Part shown: in pieces, positions 57,901 to 64,000 of the stretch
How the letters are laid out: every line of letters begins with the position of its first letter
Numbering within the stretch: position 1 is the stretch's first letter
Origin: Ciona intestinalis
Taxonomy: Eukaryota > Chordata > Ascidiacea > Phlebobranchia > Cionidae
Assembly (NCBI RefSeq): GCF_000224145.3
Contig: NC_020179.2
Location: 426,571-490,570 of the forward strand
DNA length: 64,000 nt
Direction of reading: 5' to 3'
The notes under the pieces: model-generated
Seen by the model: only the letters and a program-made list of their open reading frames with translations
Database searches by the model: none
What the model was told of the DNA's origin: nothing
Made by a program: the position numbers and the translations under genes

Positions 57901-60900
57901 TGTTTACAGCGTGTTCTATTCTATGTGGATGGGGTCCTTGCCGAGGACCTGATGAGATCTAGACCAAAATAAGCTTATTAGCCATACACACCGACCACAT
58001 ATATACGTAGGTTATGCAAACAGTGGGACTCGCTCTGGGTTTCGTTTTCCAAATAATCCTTGGAGTTCACCGAGTTATTGCAGCTTGTAACCATTCGCTC
58101 TAATTTAAGTCGTAATAATTTAAATGACCACCTCAATGATAAAATACGGTTTCAGGACACACGTTTCCTTTGTTTTTGGAACTACGTCATTAAATTTTGG
58201 AAACAAGCCATTTCTGTTTTTTAAGGTTTAAAAATCTTCCATCCATTAATAAATCATTCTTCCCACAGCGGTAACTTGTTTACCACAACAAATACCACCA
58301 ACCAACGGAGCAGTCACATGCGACAACAGCAACAACGTTGGAAGTACTTGTACTTTTACTTGCAATGCTGGATATTCAGTCAGTGGAAGTCCAACTACTG
58401 TATGTAACGATGACTTTAATGGCGACGCGCAAGGTCTATGGAGTTCACCACCACCGACTTGCCAACGTAAATGAATGTTTTTATAAGTTTAAATGAATAT
58501 TAATACGTTCTTGCCTGACGGGTAACGAGTAATTATTACACGGCGGGTGTTCCGTATCATATTTTAATGACTAACAACTTAGACAACCCCATATGGAAGC
58601 ACTTGGTTGGAGCAATTGCCCTTAAGTGTCTCACCCAAGAACATACACATCTATATAGTGGCAACGTCGTGTCTTGAGCCCAAACCTTTGGATATACAGA
58701 TTGTTCTAATATGCGCTGTTACACAGAATTAAAGTGTAATCCACCACAATCCAACCCAACAAATGGAAGCGTGTCTTGTTCGGATGAAAACAACGTCAAC
58801 AGTGAATGTGAATTTGCTTGCATGCTTGGTTTTACTATGGTTGGAGAACCAATCACTGATTGCTTAATGTCCGGCGGAGTACCAGCTTGGACAAATGTCG
58901 CTCCAGTATGCGGACGTAAGTAAACCTTTCACAAAAGTCCCTATAAAGTAATAGGCGCTTGATTTGTCCATTTAACAGTATAAAAAACGTTTGGGGATAT
59001 GTAAACTAAATAAAACCAATTATAATGTAACATGCGATTACATTATGATTTTAATAAATTGAATATTATTACAGCTGTCATATGCCCGGCACAACAAGCA
59101 CCAGTGAACGGAGGCGTGACTTGCACAGCCGGTAGCAATTTCGGTAGTGTATGTTCGTTCCAGTGCTCTCCTGGGTACGCGCTCACCGGTGAACCATCCG
59201 CTACATGTAATGATGACTTTAACCAAGATACCCTGGGTGTATGGAGCTCCCCACCACCAACTTGCGAACGTAAGTGTCAATACCACGGTTCTGTTCTATT
59301 TTAATGGGAGATGCTCTACGGCAGGCACATAATTGGATTTCAGATTTAAAGCGGAGTTTCGCATTACCCCAACTCAAAGTTTTATGTCTTGAACGTTTTG
59401 ATTTTATTACAGCTATTGTCTGCAACCCAAGACACGTTGAACCCGACAACGGAGCCGTGATTTGCACCAACGACAACAACCTAGACAGTTCATGTACATT
59501 CATCTGTGCTAACACATACGCTATTGAAGGAAGTCCTGTTTCAGTCTGCCAGGACAGTGGCAATGGCGCTCAAGGATCATGGAGCACCCCACCACCTATT
59601 TGCACTCGTAAGTTAGAGTTGGTTTAAAAGTGTATTCACCTTCTTCAACTAATTTGTTCATCATGCAGCCATCGTATGCTTGCCACAACATTCGAGCCCA
59701 GCAAACGGCGGAGTTCAATGTACCAACTCCAACTTTATGGGCAGCTCATGCACCTTTACTTGCGATGTTGGATACGATCTACTAGGCGAGATTTCATCAG
59801 TATGCAATCTGATTACTGCCACTGATGCGATCGGTACATGGAGCGCACCAGCACCAATTTGCGTAGAAAGTAAGAGCTTTATAACTATATAGCTTAACAC
59901 ACTAAAAAGGTACTTTCAAAGAATATTCAATTGTTAATCCGTAGGCAGTCTTTGTTGCATAAAATCTCAACCAAATTTCACAGCAGCGTTTCAAATGATC
60001 TTTCTTTAACAGGAAGTAGATGTAGCAATCCACCCAGCGCACCAACCAACGGTTACAGAGTTTGCAGTGACGGCAACTATGTTGGTTCTATCTGTGATTA
60101 CGGATGTGATGACTTGTACACAAGAGTAGGAAGCCAATATTCAACTTGCGTTGAATTGGCTGATGGCAGTCATAGCTTTGACAACCCAGCTCCAACTTGC
60201 GAACGTAAGTAACTGAAAAAGCTATAATGTCATCGCATTACAAACTGTTAGATTTCTAATGCATACAATTTACAGGATCAAGCTGTAGAGATGTGCAAAC
60301 ATTACCTAATGGTAACGTGTCATGCAGCGACGGGAACTTTATCAATTCAGTTTGCACATATGACTGCAATGCTGGAAATGCATACGCTCTCTTCCCAACC
60401 AACCACAGTACGACTACTTGCTTGAATGATACGACATGGGACCTTCCACCCCCATGCTGTGCAAGTAAGTGTCTAAACAAGAAACATCATGTTCTGTAGC
60501 TTGGTATTATAGTAGAATTTATAGAAGGATTTTTGAAAACTAGATATTACATTTCCCATAAAATGTATGTAGTCCCACGGCGAGGTACGCTGTGGGTCCT
60601 GGAAAATGGGGAAAGATAGAACTCATTTTTATACCAAATGCTAAACCACAATGCAGAATGCATTCACGCAGATAGATAGCAAATATAAATATGTATTTTC
60701 CAGGACGTTGTCCACCATATGCTCTCATGGACTTCGTGATGATATTGGATTCGTCGTCATCAGTGAGACGTCGAAACTGGCGGATCATGAAAAACTTTGG
60801 AAGATCTATTATCGAGTAAGTATTTCAATGACTAAAAAACGACTGAAGACTTTTTCTAAAGAAAGTACAAGAACTAACTGATTACATTTTAACAGGACTT

Positions 60901-61921
60901 TCCGACTCGCCGAAGATGCTGCCCGTATGGCCGCGTTCAGGTACAACAGAGTTGTTGATACAAGAAGTCAAATATTGTTTAGACAACACGTCAACGATAT
61001 GGCTGGGTTCCTCGCATCTTATAATGCAATCCCATACAACGGTGGAGGTATGTATATTGAAACTGTAAAGTCAGCCTGGGTTTGTCATTGGTTTAAGTTG
61101 TTTACCAAAAACGCGCCCGACCATATACAAGTACATGGCTGACAAAGCAATCACATACAACGATGGAGATATGTATATTAGTTCAATGGTGTGGTATTTA
61201 TTTGCTTGTATTGCTATCCAACCCATGGAATATTTGGGTGGCTCGTATTGTAAAATGTAAAATCAATTTATAAACGTATACAAGTTGTGTTAAGTCTCTT
61301 CTAAACTATATAGGTACCGGACAGAAGACAGTTTGTTATTTTTGCTTTTTATTCAGGAACACTTACTGGCCAAGCTTTACGTCACGCCAAAGACGTTATT
61401 CTTGCCAGACGCAATGGTAACAGACCGAATGTGAAAGATGTTGTTTTGACGATTACCGACGGAAGATCGCACGATAATGTTGCAAATGTATCAAGAGAGC
61501 TTAGAGAAATGGGGGTTTTGGTAAGTTAGACTTAACACAGACTGAATGGAAAGACTTCTGTTTGAATGTAGTGATAAATTGCGCCCAATTTCTTTGAATT
61601 TACCAATCATTGTGGATATGTTTTTCTTGCGGTAAAATAACTTCGACTTTTTCTCAGACTTTTGTGGTCGGAGTTGTACCCGGAAACGGTAAGCAATTGG
61701 ACGAGAATCAACTGCTTTCAATTGCCGGCAGCCGATCAAACATGTTCTTGGCGACCAGCGGTTTCTCTGGTTTAAACAGCGCGTTCTCAGCACGACTTAG
61801 CGAGTCTATCTGCACAAACCCATGCGCTCACCTTCTACAAAGAGATGAGATCAACCGACCGACCCCAACACCTGCTAGGGTCAATGGAGAAAATGTTCCG
61901 CCCACTCCTTCGGGTAGATAA
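51997..61921 (+). CDS. Gene B: secreted LU-CCP(x15)-VWA protein, 1326 aa
   Basis: Exons: 51997..52051, 52131..52216, 52460..52555, 52885..52996, 53198..53308, 53770..53874, 54568..54705, 54910..55036, 55337..55449, 55745..55942, 56397..56594, 56810..57007, 57282..57479, 57695..57889, 58269..58466, 58727..58915, 59075..59269, 59413..59607, 59669..59869, 60013..60204, 60276..60464, 60704..60815, 60896..61047, 61357..61520, 61658..61921; 3981 nt, frame intact. Same plan as gene A: signal peptide ([19 protein letters not shown]), LU domain ending [11 protein letters not shown]1-3 over exons 5-9, then twelve phase 1-1 exons of 189-201 nt each coding one CCP, then VWA with DSSSS (D1112) and TDGRS. 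Exons 12-17 are three copies of a two-exon unit; exons 13 and 15 are near identical. The tail adds a Pro/Thr-rich segment ending PPTPSGR that gene A lacks. No membrane anchor seen. Function unknown; expected extracellular adhesion or recognition. Confidence 0.88.
52231..52411 (+). mobile_element. Family 1 MITE near a splice donor
   Basis: Gene B intron 2, beginning 14 bp after exon 52131-52216; right TIR degenerate. Confidence 0.8.
52655..52815 (-). mobile_element. SINE copy in gene B intron 3
   Basis: Minus orientation, from tRNA-like cgtaaactctcagggcag at right to ggattggagcaattgcag at left. Confidence 0.5.
53325..53390 (+). repeat. Family 2 repeat, left half, gene B intron 5
   Basis: ggtttaccctcgcgtggcg followed by acgacagtcgttataacac. 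Confidence 0.7.
53899..54092 (+). mobile_element. Family 1 MITE, full copy
   Basis: Gene B intron 6; 24 bp after the donor of exon 53770-53874. Confidence 0.85.
54305..54500 (-). mobile_element. Family 1 MITE, full copy
   Basis: Gene B intron 6, second copy in opposite orientation. Confidence 0.85.
55970..56103 (+). mobile_element. Family 1 MITE, truncated at right
   Basis: Gene B intron 10; the right TIR is missing. Confidence 0.75.
56272..56330 (+). repeat. Family 2 repeat, left half, gene B intron 10
   Basis: tgtaacttcctttatcctcg to gccgttataacacggg. Confidence 0.7.
57240..57266. repeat. (tta)n microsatellite
   Basis: Eight to nine tta units in gene B intron 12, 15 bp before the acceptor of exon 57282-57479. 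Confidence 0.9.
58562..58690 (-). mobile_element. SINE copy in gene B intron 15
   Basis: acaaccccatatggaagcacttgg, gtgtctcacccaagaac and gtggcaacgtcgtgtcttga blocks. Confidence 0.5.
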
Positions 61922-62706
61922 AGAAATTCGTTGCTCCTTCTCCCCCCCAATCCCTGCTTAAACTTCAATGTTACAAAGTCACTGTATATCGATTTAATTT
62001 TGTCTTGATTTGAATAAAGTTCTGCTGCATCTGACGATTTTGTGTGATGTGAATTGACAGAAAATATACCGTTTTTCAAAAAAAAAGAATAACGGAAGGT
62101 TTATAGCGAGGTCTTGTATATTACACAAAACAAGCTTTACACGACCTGCTTAAAATGTGTCTTAAAAGATATAACTTGTCAGTTTCAGTGCAATTGTTGC
62201 CTAATAACCATACTTTACAGATACTTGTGAATTGTTTGCACGTAGACGCCATTAGGGTGTAAAGTATAATACATGTTTTGTTCGTCGTAGAACTAACTGT
62301 GTTAGGTTTATCAAAACTAAATTTTCACATAAATGTTGGCAAGCGAATCAGGGTCAAGTCGTTTTGCACGCCATCGGATGCAATAGTTAATCTAGGCCGC
62401 CGGTTAATCAAGTTCGATCCATTTAGGCTTGCACGTGTAAAAGAAACCGGTGTGCATGAAGGAAACGATTATACCCGGTGTATTTGGGCAATTGTATGGT
62501 ATTGGGCTGTACTTGAAAAAGAGGTCAGACGAAAAGGTTGAATTTGAAATAGTTCGCCAAAGCGGAAAGTATATATACATATACACAACAAAAACATTAG
62601 GATCTCTTAGTGCATAGAGTTTCTGTAAAGCAGAAATTGCAGTCTAGTTTGATCTGCAGCATTTGTGTGACAGATTCACTTAGGAATACTAAGTGGCAGT
62701 AATAAA
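61922..62706. other. Intergenic region between genes B and C
   Basis: 785 bp. After the gene B poly(A) signal no coding exon was recognised; an 87-codon frame at 62278-62541 has no recognisable family. A tatatatac run at 62570-62578 is the only TATA-like candidate for gene C (about 137 bp before its ATG). Confidence 0.5.
62013..62018 (+). terminator. Poly(A) signal of gene B
   Basis: AATAAA 92 nt after the TAA stop of gene B, followed by a T-rich stretch. Confidence 0.65.
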
Positions 62707-64000
62707 ATGCATCTGATTTTCCGGGCGGCGTTGTGCTTTGTATTTGTATTCACTGCTAACGGTAAGTTAAGACGTTTGTGTCTATTTTCCTGAACTTATT
62801 CTTGCCAACTTTAACAATATAATTTATCATTAAGCATTAAAATGCTGGGATTGCAACAACGCTCAAAGTTACAACGACTGTGTTATAAACGGACGTTTGA
62901 AACAGTGCCAGCCAAACCAGGTATGCAAATAACTTACAAGTAAAAACATAGACAAATTGTACGATTTTATGATTGCAGATGTCGTGTCAAACGGAAATAA
63001 GAAGAGATCCACAAGGAATACGGATATCGAAGGGTTGTAAGAACACACAAGCATGCGAAAACAACGCAAGAAACGTAACAGTTTACTCATAATATCGAAA
63101 CACTGCGTGATGTTTTATTTTAGTATAAGAAGCGCAGAGGAGGTATGCTTAACTATTAAAACTGCCTCGTTTTTATCACATACATTTTTGAACGGCCGAT
63201 AACGTACGGTATATTCATATAAGCAACACTTTAAATTATTTAAAAATAAGCACAGCAAACAGCAAGAACCCATCACATATATTGGAATACTAAGCAATGT
63301 TTATGTTTCTATACAGAACCCGAACCTTTGTAAACCGGAACAACACGGATCATATTGTGTATGTTGCTGTGAGAACGACAACTGCAACCGAGCAACGAGC
63401 GATTGCAGCAAAGGTAAGTAAAAAGTCAACTCTACACAAAAAAATTAACTTTTAGTTTCACCCTAACTTTGGTTTCACCGTATCTTTAACTGCGCAACTT
63501 ACAGAACCGAAATGCGAGAGACCTACAAACCCAGCAAATGGTGCCGTATCATGTCCTGGAAACGAACTGCTAACACTGAACCAGGAGTGTACATACAGCT
63601 GTAACGCAGGTATAAAGTAACGCATACGGCAACCATAACCTATATATATATATATATATATAACGCTTGGTCGGTACTGTAACTCAACAATAATTCTGCT
63701 CTAATCAACGGTTTGGTGTATAGAGTGGGGAAGACAAGACACCTTTATTACTTAATATCCGAGTATCCCGATCGTGTTTTAAACAATTAACAACGGTCTG
63801 TAGGAGTCGTGGGGACACACTTTATGTTTTTTGATTACTACCGAATGGGTCGGATAAATAGAATCAAAAGTGTCCCATCTTTTCCCAGCCTGCTATAAGT
63901 GCTTTCAACAGTAAAATAAACAAAATGTTGCGTAGTTTTATACATTTTAAAAACGCTATTAATGGCTATATATATTGTTTGCAGGGTACATACTGGCAGG
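62707..64000 (+). CDS. Gene C: third LU-CCP paralog, cut by window edge
   Basis: Exons: 62707..62761, 62835..62920, 62979..63074, 63317..63413, 63505..63609, 63985 to beyond 64000; frame intact. Signal peptide MHLIFRAALCFVFVFTANG, LU domain starting CWDCNNAQSYNDC and ending CCENDNCN, then the first CCP begins (CERPTNPANGAVSCPG) and its second exon enters the edge. Exon lengths 55, 86, 96 match gene B exactly (55, 86, 96, 112, 111) and the phases are the same throughout; exons 4 and 5 are shorter (97 and 105) because the third LU loop and the CCP linker are reduced. CCP number and VWA presence are unknown but expected from genes A and B. Confidence 0.8.
63642..63662. repeat. (ta)n microsatellite
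   Basis: About ten ta units in gene C intron 5. Confidence 0.9.
63721..63897 (+). mobile_element. Family 1 MITE, full copy
   Basis: Gene C intron 5, splitting the first CCP. Confidence 0.85.

Noticed and set aside
59038..59563. Minus-strand frames opposite gene B CCP exons
   Set aside because: Antisense shadows of exons 17 and 18.
61491..62079. Minus-strand frames opposite the gene B VWA end
   Set aside because: Antisense of the terminal exon and 3'UTR; no motifs.
43076..64000. Idea that the array is the s-Themis/v-Themis self-sterility locus of Ciona
   Set aside because: Those proteins are polycystin-like and fibrinogen-like; no such domains are seen here.

Overview
The window looks like a tunicate chromosome segment, most likely a sea squirt of the Ciona type. 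The evidence is AT-rich DNA, genes split into many short exons by compact introns, chordate-type proteins (VWA3B, VAMP7, a cytosolic sulfotransferase, a DEG/ENaC channel), dense miniature repeats and assembly gaps (500 N at 2245-2744, 50 N at 33811-33860, one N at 54871). Species assignment is inference. Gene models were built by hand from splice sites, reading-frame continuity and family resemblance; no database search was run.

Layout. The left edge holds the first codons of a minus-strand BED-type zinc-finger protein, then a 0.6 kb minisatellite and the 500 N gap. At 3.2-4.4 kb lies a truncated paralog of the central part of VWA3B. From 5.5 to 28.3 kb the minus strand carries a 40-exon VWA3B-like gene (1732 codons, frame intact through all junctions). 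It is divergent to VAMP7 (plus, 29.6-31.7 kb, six exons, 232 aa). On the minus strand follow a DEG/ENaC/ASIC-like channel (32.5-37.6 kb; one exon appears lost in the 50 N gap) and a three-exon cytosolic sulfotransferase (38.8-40.3 kb, 295 aa).

The right third (43-64 kb) is a tandem array of three related plus-strand genes for secreted proteins with the same unusual order: signal peptide, Ly6/uPAR (LU) domain, a run of CCP/sushi modules, and a terminal VWA domain with an intact metal site. Gene A has 6 CCPs (721 aa), gene B has 15 (1326 aa), and gene C runs off the window after its first CCP begins. In the early exons, junction phases are identical and exon lengths nearly so. In gene B a two-exon unit (one exon per CCP, two alternating types) has been multiplied three times, and one pair of exons is almost identical. 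This lineage-specific, modular cluster is the best candidate for an undescribed system (a recognition, egg-coat or immune surface).

Repeats fill introns and intergenic DNA: a ~190 bp terminal-inverted-repeat MITE with about 28 full or partial copies; a ~130 bp element seen in more than 20 places, often as tandem units; a tRNA-derived SINE; two hAT-type miniature elements; and several minisatellites. Several MITE copies end within about 5-20 bp of a splice donor.
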